Source: JBECKQ01 sp040235375 (GTDB taxonomy: Bacteria > Planctomycetota > Phycisphaerae > UBA1845). Taken from it: a DNA stretch of 26,145 nucleotides. The notes under the pieces were generated by a model. That model did no database searches, was not told where the DNA came from, and worked only from the letters and a program-made list of their open reading frames with translations. The first letter of the stretch is position 1; every line of letters starts with the position of its first letter. A program made the translations under genes and the position numbers. Below are positions 7,064 through 13,907 of this stretch, piece by piece. The stretch is from assembly GCA_040235375.1 (NCBI GenBank), contig JBECKQ010000001.1, positions 1 to 26,145 on the forward strand, written 5' to 3'.

Positions 7064-7936
7064 ATGAACGATCGCGACGTCGCCATTTCGATTCGCAACC
7101 TGACGAAAAGCTATCCGGATGAGCACGGTGAGCGCTCCATCGTTCTCAACGGCATCAGCTTCGACGTATATCACGGTGAGACGATCGTCATCATGGGCGG
7201 CAGCGGCTGCGGCAAGAGCACGCTGCTGAACTGCCTTATCGGCGAGGCGGAAGTGGACGACGGGCACATCCGCTACCGGACCCGCGACATGGCCGAGTCC
7301 GTCAACATCGTGGACCTGGGCGAAATGGAAATGAACGAGGTGAGAAAGCGCTTTGGAATCCTCTTCCAGAGCGGCGCCTTGTTCAACTCCCTTACCGTCG
7401 CGGAGAATGTCGCCCTCCCGCTCCGCGAGCATTCCGATGTCGATGCCTCGGTGATCGACATCGTCGTGACGCTCAAGCTTCAGCAGGTGAAGATGGTCCC
7501 CCACCGCGACAAATTGCCGTCGCAACTGTCCGGCGGGCAGAAGAAGCGTGCCGGCCTGGCGCGGGCGACGGCGCTGGACCCGGAAATCCTCTTTTACGAT
7601 GAGCCTTCGGCGGGGCTCGATCCGGTTACCTCGGCCGCCATCGACGAGCTCATCATGGACCTGTCGCGAAAGCTCCACGTGACCAGCGTGGTCGTGACGC
7701 ACGAGATGGACTCCGCCTTCCGCATCGCCGATCGCATGGTGATGCTGGACAAGGGACGCGTGATGCGTCTCGGCGACCGGGCGGAATTCGAGCGCCTGCG
7801 CGACGCGGACCGCGCCACGCTTTCACCCGAAGAACAGTCGATCCATCAGTTCCTGAACGGCCTCGGCGACGGTCCGCTGACCGATGCCGAGGGGCTCACG
7901 GAGTTCGAGAAACTCCTCATCGCCGGTGAGGACTAG
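7064..7936 (+). CDS. mlaF: MlaF-family ABC transporter ATP-binding protein
   Basis: This cytoplasmic ATPase subunit pairs with MlaE. All ABC motifs are present: Walker A GGSGCGKST (45-53), Q-loop FQSGALF (about 101-107), signature LSGGQKKRAGLARA (from 155), Walker B ILFYDEPSAGLDP (175-187) and the H-loop VVVTHEMD (about 209-216). FQSGALF and KKRAGLARA are characteristic of MlaF/Ttg2A-type ATPases rather than importer ATPases. At 290 residues it is 20-30 longer than E. coli MlaF through an acidic C-terminal tail. In E. coli the C-terminus of MlaF is involved in dimer contacts, and MlaB binds the helical domain. It sits between mlaE (three-base gap) and the MCE gene (16-base gap). Confidence 0.93.
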   Translation: MNDRDVAISIRNLTKSYPDEHGERSIVLNGISFDVYHGETIVIMGGSGCGKSTLLNCLIGEAEVDDGHIRYRTRDMAESVNIVDLGEMEMNEVRKRFGILFQSGALFNSLTVAENVALPLREHSDVDASVIDIVVTLKLQQVKMVPHRDKLPSQLSGGQKKRAGLARATALDPEILFYDEPSAGLDPVTSAAIDELIMDLSRKLHVTSVVVTHEMDSAFRIADRMVMLDKGRVMRLGDRAEFERLRDADRATLSPEEQSIHQFLNGLGDGPLTDAEGLTEFEKLLIAGED

Positions 7937-7952
7937 CCAGGGAAGTTCGACC

Positions 7953-9218
7953 ATGCGACGAAAGCGAAACACGTTCCGGCTCGGCCTCACGCTCATCGTG
8001 ATGTTCGTCCTGCTCGTGGCCTGCCTCGTTTTCATTGGCAGCAAGGGGCTGCAGCCCGTCGCCAGGACGGAATTCACCGTCATGTTCGAGCCCGGACCGG
8101 CCATGCCCGAATTGACTGAAGGCTCGTTCGTCACCTGCTTCGGCCAGAAAGTGGGACAGGTCGTCAGCACGAGCATCGTTCCATTCGCCCCCGAGGGCGA
8201 ATCGCCCACGGTCCAACGTCCCTTCCTTGAGGTTCACGCGACCGCCGACAAGCGACTCGACCTGCGCAGCGACTGCCGCGTTATCGCATCCGGCCCCCCG
8301 CTTGGCGGCAAGGGCGTCCTCGAGATCGTGTCGCGCGGGACGGCCGATCAGGCTCTCACCCCCGATACGCGTCTCTTCGGCCGGCCCGCGGGGTTCCAGG
8401 CAGCGGTGGCCAACATCGCCAGTGAGCTGGATGTTGAGAATCCGCAGGCGCTGCTGGTGCGGCTCAAGTCGCAATTGGACCCGGCCGACCGCGCGTCGAT
8501 TGTGGCCGGCCTCCAGCGATCGATCAAAGACATCAACGCGATCACGGCGTCCCTGGCGGATGACTTGGATCGCAATCGGGAGGATCGCCTGCTGTACAAG
8601 GTGCACGCCGGACTGAATCACATCAACGAAACGCTCGCCCAAATCGAGGCACTCGTCAGCGACAACCGCCCGCGGATTGACCACACGCTGACGTCTCTCG
8701 ATCATGCCCTGACCGTGGTCGATGAAGACGTGGTCCGATCTGTCGCGGACGAATTGAACGCGGGCCGCGAAGGCGCCCTGCTCGCCCGGGCGCACGATGC
8801 GCTCGCCCGGCTCGAGTCCTCGATGGAAGACATCAACGTGATCACGTCCGACTCGCGGCGCGTCGTCGTGCTGAACTCGGACCGAGTCGACGAACTGGTC
8901 GCCAACGTGACAGAAGCGAGCATGACGCTCAAGACGGGCATCAAGGACTTGTGGCTGCATCCCTGGAAACTGCTGGAGAAACCCACTTCGCAGCAGCAGC
9001 GCGAGCTTTACATATTCGGCATCGCGCGGGAAATGGCCGACGCAGCGGCGCATCTGGATGACGCGAGCACGCGTCTCAAGGCGCTCGCCCAGTCCAATGG
9101 CGGCGTCGTGGCGCAGGACGATCCCGATCTGGTCGGCATACGCTCGGACCTCAAAGCGTCTTTTGACAAGTTTTCAGCGGTGGAAAAGGCATTGCTGCGT
9201 GAGATGGACGTGAAGTAG
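7953..9218 (+). CDS. mlaD: MCE-domain (MlaD-like) lipid transport protein
   Basis: This is the substrate-binding component that forms a ring on the periplasmic face of the inner membrane. The 421-residue protein has a basic N-terminus, one transmembrane helix at about residues 9-28, and an MCE domain beginning near residue 37 (TEFTVMF, then PELTEGSFVTCFGQKVGQV). The remaining 280 residues are a long, mostly alpha-helical region with repeated charged amphipathic segments (DINAITASLADDL, DINVITSDSRR). E. coli MlaD is only 183 residues, so this longer helical tail resembles the needle or tunnel-forming MCE proteins (PqiB-like or Mce-like). AGGGAA lies before the ATG at 7953. Annotation as MlaD is by synteny and domain; the substrate is unknown. 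Confidence 0.87.
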   Translation: MRRKRNTFRLGLTLIVMFVLLVACLVFIGSKGLQPVARTEFTVMFEPGPAMPELTEGSFVTCFGQKVGQVVSTSIVPFAPEGESPTVQRPFLEVHATADKRLDLRSDCRVIASGPPLGGKGVLEIVSRGTADQALTPDTRLFGRPAGFQAAVANIASELDVENPQALLVRLKSQLDPADRASIVAGLQRSIKDINAITASLADDLDRNREDRLLYKVHAGLNHINETLAQIEALVSDNRPRIDHTLTSLDHALTVVDEDVVRSVADELNAGREGALLARAHDALARLESSMEDINVITSDSRRVVVLNSDRVDELVANVTEASMTLKTGIKDLWLHPWKLLEKPTSQQQRELYIFGIAREMADAAAHLDDASTRLKALAQSNGGVVAQDDPDLVGIRSDLKASFDKFSAVEKALLREMDVK

Positions 9219-9247
9219 CCACGCGGCGCAAGCACGGGGGTTCGCAA

Positions 9248-10363
9248 TTGAAATCGTTCGACGTGGCGGTAATCGGCGCCGGGCCGGCCGGCGCGACGGC
9301 AGCGCGACTTCTGGCCGACCGCGACTTCAAAGTCGTCCTGCTGGACGCCTCGCGGTTTCCACGCACGAAGCCGTGTGCGGGCTGGCTCAATCTGCGCGCC
9401 GCCGATCTGCTCAAGTCAATCGGCGTTCCCCTCAATGACGTCGTTCGCGGCACGATCGACGAAGTGGTCTTTTTCAACGGCGATCTGTCGCGGATGGCGC
9501 GACCGCAGATCAAGCTGCCCGCCGGGTACCTGGTCGATCGTTCCGCGTTCGATGCCCGCCTGGTCAAGGCCGCCAAGTCGGCCGGCGTCGACTTCCGTGA
9601 ACAGCACCTTGTCACGCGCATCACGCCGCACGAGCAGACGGTCGATATCGGCGCCGGCGACAATCCACCGGTCACGGCGAGAATGCTCCTGATCGCCACG
9701 GGGCTTTCTCGCAAACTCCTCAGCCAGGTGGGCATCCAGCCGCCTCGCGAGCAGCGGCAGGCTTGGTCCGCTCACGTCGAGCATGGAAAATCGCCGGCGG
9801 CGCCGAAGAAAAGCCCTTCGAAACTCACGCTCGTTCTCGGCGTCACCCCCGAGACCGGTTTCTGCATGGCCTTCGAGCAGCGCGACCGCGTGTCCCTGAC
9901 GCTCGATTCCCGGGGCGAGGCAGACGAAGTCGTGGCCCGGCTCCAGGAGCTCTCTCGCCGGCTGGCCGAAAAAGGGCACATCTCCTTCAACGTCGCGGAC
10001 CAGGCCGCCGGCGTGCAGTGCATTCCGGCCTTCGGCATCTCCGCTTTGGAAATGGAGTCGCACGTCGGCAAGCACACACTCGTCATCGGCGATGCCGGGG
10101 GCTTCTTCGCCGCCGTCAGTCACGAGGGCATCTACCCGGCCATGTGGTCGGCGCGGATCGCCACGGACGTGCTGGTGAAGGCCCGCGACACCAAGTTCCC
10201 ACAGGATACGCTCAACGCGTTCGATACGCGATGGCGCCTCAAGATGGCGGAGTTCATTCGCCCCCCGAACACCGAGGTGCAGCTTCTCCTGCCGCTCGTG
10301 TTTACCAACCAGCCGATGGCCGACCGGATGGCCGCGGCCTTCTTCTCCGGCGAGAACATCTGA
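9248..10363 (+). CDS. Geranylgeranyl-reductase-family FAD-dependent oxidoreductase
   Basis: This flavoprotein has an N-terminal Rossmann motif VIGAGPAGATAARLL (GxGxxG at 10-15), LLDASRFPRTKPCAG with the Lys-Pro-Cys segment typical of the geranylgeranyl reductase/digeranylgeranylglycerophospholipid reductase family, YLVDRSAFDARLVKAA, and the second FAD-binding block VIGDAGGFFAAVSHEGIYPAM. Family members hydrogenate polyprenyl chains or act as halogenase/monooxygenase-like enzymes, so the substrate is open. The start appears to be TTG at 9248, since the Rossmann strand begins directly after it and no in-frame ATG lies close. The 29-base gap after the MCE gene places it in the same operon, suggesting that it acts on a membrane isoprenoid lipid. 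Length is 371 residues. Confidence 0.82.
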   Translation: MKSFDVAVIGAGPAGATAARLLADRDFKVVLLDASRFPRTKPCAGWLNLRAADLLKSIGVPLNDVVRGTIDEVVFFNGDLSRMARPQIKLPAGYLVDRSAFDARLVKAAKSAGVDFREQHLVTRITPHEQTVDIGAGDNPPVTARMLLIATGLSRKLLSQVGIQPPREQRQAWSAHVEHGKSPAAPKKSPSKLTLVLGVTPETGFCMAFEQRDRVSLTLDSRGEADEVVARLQELSRRLAEKGHISFNVADQAAGVQCIPAFGISALEMESHVGKHTLVIGDAGGFFAAVSHEGIYPAMWSARIATDVLVKARDTKFPQDTLNAFDTRWRLKMAEFIRPPNTEVQLLLPLVFTNQPMADRMAAAFFSGENI

Positions 10364-10375
10364 ACGCCCCGCCCG

Positions 10376-10864
10376 TTACGTATCCAGCTCGTGGAAACTG
10401 ACCACGTCCGCGGCAGGATCCAGCGTCGCAACCGTGTGACGGCGGGCACGATGAAGCGCCCCGGGATTGATGACGCGAATGTCGCCGACCCTCTCGTCCC
10501 GCGGAACATGCGTGTGGCCGTGGAGGATGTAGTCGGCGGCCTGCCGGTGCAGCGCCCGATCAAACTCCGCCTCGTGCCCGTGGAAGACGAGGATGGTCTT
10601 CCCGTCAACCGCCAGACGCAGTGGCGCGGCCGCGGGCACGGTCAGGTCCGTCGCCCGGATAAACGCGGCCACTGTCCCGTCCGGCCGGTCGGTGTTCCCC
10701 CAGACCAGTCCGCATCGGTGGCCAACCAGTTCCTCCAGCACGCTGATGCCCCCCACGTCGCCGCAGTGCACGAGCTGCTCCGCCCCCAGACGCTCCAGCA
10801 GGCGCACGGCCCCGCCCACCCGCGCCGCCTGCCCGTGACTGTCCGACATGATTCCGATCAGCAT
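10376..10864 (-). CDS. YfcE/MJ0936-type metallophosphodiesterase
   Basis: This is a small calcineurin-like phosphoesterase using two metal ions to cleave phosphodiesters. Every metal-binding block is visible: SDSH (Asp8, His10), HCGDVGG, WGNTD, FHGHE and HGHTH. The 162-residue length fits the YfcE/Vps29-like group, which cleaves model phosphodiesters such as bis-pNPP; the physiological substrate is generally unknown. The start codon overlaps the stop of the upstream gene by one base (TGATG), so translation is probably coupled. It converges with the reductase gene, leaving only 12 bases between stops. Confidence 0.85.
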   Translation of the reverse strand: MLIGIMSDSHGQAARVGGAVRLLERLGAEQLVHCGDVGGISVLEELVGHRCGLVWGNTDRPDGTVAAFIRATDLTVPAAAPLRLAVDGKTILVFHGHEAEFDRALHRQAADYILHGHTHVPRDERVGDIRVINPGALHRARRHTVATLDPAADVVSFHELDT

Positions 10865-11478
10865 CAGCTGCCCGCCACGTCATCCACCGAGTCCATCACC
10901 GCCTGCCAGATCCTCCGGTGGCGCCGATCGATTCCTCCAGCGGCCTGCAATTCAATCGAGTATGCGTCGTTCGCCGCGGTTCTGCTCGGCTTTCGACCCA
11001 CGCCGACGACAATCTGGAAGACCGGATCGCCCCCCGTGGGCGTGGACGCTCCCAGCGCGAAAACCTGGCCGGGCCACGGTCCGAACCGGATCGCTTCCGG
11101 CTGCACGCCGTTGGTCAGATGGCCGCCGGAGAGGACCACGTACTGCGCGAGAATGGCGTGGCAGGCGTCTTGAAGCGTCGAGTCCTGTGCGAGAGGCATT
11201 CGCCGGATGCGGATCGCCGCATCGCCACCCGGCGACTCGTAGACGTGCACGGTCGATCGCAGGAGATCGGTCATTTCCCCCGCGTCGTGCCACTCGGTGG
11301 GAACCTTGACGGCGATTCCCCAGCCGGGAAAGCGTACCGGGCCGGTAAGCTGGGGTCTGTACCGCGTCGTCCAGGTAACGATCGCCGCGGCACAAACCAG
11401 GGCGAACAGCCCAGTCGTAACCAGCAGCGTGCGTCGCGGCGACGGCCCATTCCGATTGTCACCGAAGACAGCCACCAT
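10864..11478 (-). CDS. Membrane-anchored protein of unknown function
   Basis: I do not recognise a family. From the ATG at 11478 (AGGA about ten bases upstream) the product is 204 residues: a short cytoplasmic segment, one transmembrane helix (about residues 17-36) and an extracytoplasmic domain of mixed strands and helices. That domain begins PVRFPGWGIAVKVPTEWHDAG, a pattern like secreted PsbP/DUF1795-type domains that begin with a 'P..W' strand, but this is only a resemblance. The frame remains open upstream to 11727, but the extra part would run into the opposite gene's promoter and start. It is translationally coupled to the downstream phosphodiesterase gene. Confidence 0.6.
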   Translation of the reverse strand: MVAVFGDNRNGPSPRRTLLVTTGLFALVCAAAIVTWTTRYRPQLTGPVRFPGWGIAVKVPTEWHDAGEMTDLLRSTVHVYESPGGDAAIRIRRMPLAQDSTLQDACHAILAQYVVLSGGHLTNGVQPEAIRFGPWPGQVFALGASTPTGGDPVFQIVVGVGRKPSRTAANDAYSIELQAAGGIDRRHRRIWQAVMDSVDDVAGS

Positions 11479-11515
11479 GGGCGATCCTACGGACGCCGGC
11501 CGCAGGTGACAACTG

Positions 11516-11544
11516 TTGACCGCTTTGTGTGCAGCACCTAAATT
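11516..11544 (+). promoter_or_regulatory. Sigma70-like promoter for the DUF502-hpf-pts operon
   Basis: TTGACC at 11516-11521 matches the -35 consensus at five of six positions. Exactly 17 bases later comes TAAATT at 11539-11544, a four-of-six match to the -10. It lies in the divergent gap upstream of the membrane protein gene, leaving a leader of roughly 90 bases. Confidence 0.55.
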
Positions 11545-11638
11545 CCAGACTTGCAGGAGCCTCCGAGCGCGGCGTTGAAAGTCCGGTGGTCGCAGTAGCT
11601 TGTCCGGGTCGATCTGGCCGCCTGGAGCGGTACCGATC

Positions 11639-12481
11639 ATGGATGAGTTCAAGCGTTTCTTCCTACGTGGTCTGGCTGCCGTCTTGCCGACCCTGATCAC
11701 CGTTGCGGTGTTCCTGTGGGTGTACAACTTCGTTGAGGCCTACGTCGGGCGGTACGTCACGCTGGGGATGCAGAAGCTGATGACCTATACCGGGCGGCCG
11801 GAGGGCGTGGACGCAGCCGACGCGCTGGAGTACGGCAAGCCCATCGACCAGTGGCTGACGGAGCCGCCGTACGCCGGCCAGCGGGCCACAGTGGAGTATA
11901 AGTTCATAACCAGCAGTGCATTAAAAAGCCCCGACGCCGAGATCCGCCATCGCGCGGAACGCCTTCGGAACGAAGCGCTCTGGCGCATCGCGTTCGCCAA
12001 GTACAAGCTCCACCTGATCGGTTTTCTGATCGCGGTGATTATCGTATACTTTTTGGGGTTCTTCTTGGCGAGCTTTATCGGACGAAGCACGCTGCGGGCT
12101 GTCGAGAAGGCCCTGAATCGGCTACCGCTCGTGCGTGCCATATATCCGAACATCAAGCAGGTGACCGACTTCCTGTTTGGTGAGCAGAAGCTCGAGTTTT
12201 CCGGCGTGGTGGCCGTCCCGTACCCCAGCAAGGGAATCTGGTCGATCGGGTTGCTTACGGGGCCGCCCATGCAGGTGTTGGAAAACCGGGCCGGCGAGCA
12301 ACTGGTGACCGTCTTCATTCCCAGCTCACCGACACCCGTAACCGGATATACGATTGCCGTGCCTCGTCGCGACGTGCTCGAACTGGCGATCTCCATCGAC
12401 GAGGCTTTGAGGTACATCATCAGTGCGGGCGTCATCAAGCCTGACACCCGCCTGCTGCCCGCGCAGAAGCAAGGGGACTGA
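11639..12481 (+). CDS. DUF502 family membrane protein
   Basis: This integral membrane protein of unknown function starts FKRFFLRGLAAVLPTLIT (first helix about 10-30), has a second strong helix at about 125-148, and then a cytoplasmic domain with family-typical blocks: LPLVRAIYPNIKQVTDFLFG, VAVPYPSKGIWSIGLLTG, VFIPSSPTPVTGYTIAVPR, and a C-terminal IDEALRYIISAGV. These blocks make the DUF502 assignment firm. Between the two helices lies an insertion of about 75 polar, charged residues (about 48-122), much longer than the short loop in the usual ~200-residue members; total length is 280. The ATG at 11639 has GGAG about 12 bases upstream. It leads the operon and ends 35 bases before hpf. A plant homologue family is linked to membrane trafficking, but bacterial function is not established. 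Confidence 0.82.
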   Translation: MDEFKRFFLRGLAAVLPTLITVAVFLWVYNFVEAYVGRYVTLGMQKLMTYTGRPEGVDAADALEYGKPIDQWLTEPPYAGQRATVEYKFITSSALKSPDAEIRHRAERLRNEALWRIAFAKYKLHLIGFLIAVIIVYFLGFFLASFIGRSTLRAVEKALNRLPLVRAIYPNIKQVTDFLFGEQKLEFSGVVAVPYPSKGIWSIGLLTGPPMQVLENRAGEQLVTVFIPSSPTPVTGYTIAVPRRDVLELAISIDEALRYIISAGVIKPDTRLLPAQKQGD

Positions 12482-12515
12482 GGAACGGCGGCGCATAAGC
12501 ACAGGAGGTGAACGC

Positions 12516-12845
12516 GTGCAAGTCTCAGTAACGGGTCGGCATTTTGATCTCACGGACAGCCTTAAAACCTATGCCCAGGAGAAGGTCGGTCGACTCCCGA
12601 GGTTCTACGATCGGGTGCAGGCCGTCGAGGTTATTCTCGATCGCGAGGCCGATCTCATCTCCGTGGAGATCATCGTCAGCGCGATCGGAAAGCAGTCCTT
12701 CGTCGCCAAGGAAGTCGGACCCGATGGTTACGCCTGCATCGACCTGCTGGTGGACAAGATGGAGCGCCAGCTCACCCGCCAGAAGGAAAAGCACAGAAAT
12801 CGAAAGCACATTGCCAGGAAACCGGAGCCGCATGAGGAGGTCTAG
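12516..12845 (+). CDS. hpf: Ribosome hibernation promoting factor (short HPF / YfiA-like)
   Basis: This stationary-phase factor binds the 30S decoding region and inactivates or dimerises ribosomes. The 109-residue product has the beta-alpha-beta fold pattern: VSVTGRHFDLTDSLKTYAQEKV, then LPRFYDRVQAVEVIL, and DGYACIDLLVDKMERQLTRQKEK. It ends in a basic tail without the C-terminal dimerisation domain of long HPF. The start is GTG at 12516, set by an ideal AGGAGGT six bases upstream (12503-12509); the longer open frame from 12423 overlaps the DUF502 gene and is rejected. Placement directly before ptsN mirrors the hpf-ptsN-npr order of proteobacterial rpoN operons, though rpoN is not here. Confidence 0.9.
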   Translation: MQVSVTGRHFDLTDSLKTYAQEKVGRLPRFYDRVQAVEVILDREADLISVEIIVSAIGKQSFVAKEVGPDGYACIDLLVDKMERQLTRQKEKHRNRKHIARKPEPHEEV

Positions 12846-12979
12846 TAGCAGATGCATTGCGGATCACTGCCCGGGCGTCGGGTATGGCCTGCGGCCTTCA
12901 AGCCCTCGAGGCGGCCCGATCGGCGCGCCGAAGGCGTGAATCGGTGTAAGTGCGTCGTCCCCGTGCTGAGAGGACTCAA

Positions 12980-13453
12980 ATGAAGCTGTCGGATTTTTTC
13001 GAGATTGATGCGTGTAAGCCGGAGCTGACGGCCACCGATCGCAACGGCGTCATCAGAGAACTGGTCGACGCCTTGGCGGCCACCGGTGTGGTTGATGAGG
13101 AGAATCGCGAGGCCGTCGCTCGTGCCTGCATCACGCGCGAAAACCACGGGAGCACCGGATTCGGGAAGGGCGTTGCCGTGCCGCACGTGAAACACGTGGG
13201 AGTCAAGAGAATGGCGGCCTGCATCGGCCGGTCGAGCGCGGGCATCGACTTCGCCGCTCTCGATCGCGCTCCGGTATACACCGTCGTTCTGCTCCTGAGC
13301 CCGGAGAACGATCCCGAAACGCACCTGGCGGCGATGGAACGGATCTTCCGTCATCTTCAGCAGGACAACTTCCGGCGATTCTTGCGGCAGGCGGAGACCC
13401 GCGAGATGATGAAAGACCTCATCCTCGAGGCGGACGAAGTGCAGGACACCTGA
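12980..13453 (+). CDS. ptsN: PTS EIIA, nitrogen/fructose type (PtsN-like)
   Basis: This phosphocarrier EIIA domain (PTS_EIIA_2) has the active-site histidine in GKGVAVPHVKH (His69; E. coli PtsN uses His73). It also shows the family segments ENHGSTGFGKG and VVLLLSPENDPETHLAAMERIFRHL. The 157-residue length equals a stand-alone PtsN, with no EIIB or EIIC attached. PtsN proteins act as regulators, in other bacteria controlling potassium transport, phosphate sensing or envelope stress according to phosphorylation state. The ATG at 12980 follows GAGAGGA. Together with ptsH and ptsI downstream it forms a complete phosphorelay from PEP. Confidence 0.9.
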   Translation: MKLSDFFEIDACKPELTATDRNGVIRELVDALAATGVVDEENREAVARACITRENHGSTGFGKGVAVPHVKHVGVKRMAACIGRSSAGIDFAALDRAPVYTVVLLLSPENDPETHLAAMERIFRHLQQDNFRRFLRQAETREMMKDLILEADEVQDT

Positions 13454-13519
13454 TCGTGCCCGCCGGCCTTGCGGAATGCACGGCTCCGGGAATCATTAAA
13501 ACGGGCGCGTTGCGAACTC

Positions 13520-13825
13520 ATGACGGAACCAGGTACCAACAACTGCGCGACGGCGGAAGTCACGATCGTCAACAGTCATGGCCTGCACGCCCGGCCCGTG
13601 ATGCGCTTTGTGGATCTGGCCTCCCGGTACGAGGCCGAGATTCGCGTCGACAAGGGGGACGGCACCGAACAGGTGGATGGCAAGAGCCCCATGCACATGA
13701 TGTTGCTCGCTGCTCCGAAGGGAACCACGCTGCGAATCCTGACCCGCGGCGCCGACGCCGAAGTCGCGTTGAAGGCCCTCGCGGAACTCGTCGCCAGCGG
13801 TTTCTCCGACGACGAGCCCTCCTAG
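13520..13825 (+). CDS. ptsH: Phosphocarrier protein HPr / NPr
   Basis: HPr carries phosphate from EI to EIIA. The active-site block SHGLHARPV is intact (His23 here, His15 in standard numbering). The regulatory serine block DGKSPMHMM is also present (Ser56, standard Ser46), so HPr kinase/phosphorylase control is possible if the genome has hprK. VTIVNSHGLHARP and LRILTRGADAEVALKAL match the fold. The ATG at 13520 gives 101 residues, about 15 longer than usual because of a polar N-terminal extension and acidic C-terminal end. No clear ribosome site is seen before this ATG, so the exact start is less sure. It lies between ptsN and ptsI. Confidence 0.9.
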   Translation: MTEPGTNNCATAEVTIVNSHGLHARPVMRFVDLASRYEAEIRVDKGDGTEQVDGKSPMHMMLLAAPKGTTLRILTRGADAEVALKALAELVASGFSDDEPS

Positions 13826-13907
13826 AGGACGGCGGCGCCTCGAACCGGTGAGCCTCTCTTGCCCCGGCGGCGCAATTTCATCGGCGGACGAAGTCTCTCA
13901 GCGAATC

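Noticed and set aside
6209..7702. Minus-strand open frame of 497 codons opposite mlaE/mlaF
   Set aside because: His/Asp-rich composition is the reverse-strand shadow of a GC-rich gene; the sense strand has all MlaE and ABC motifs.
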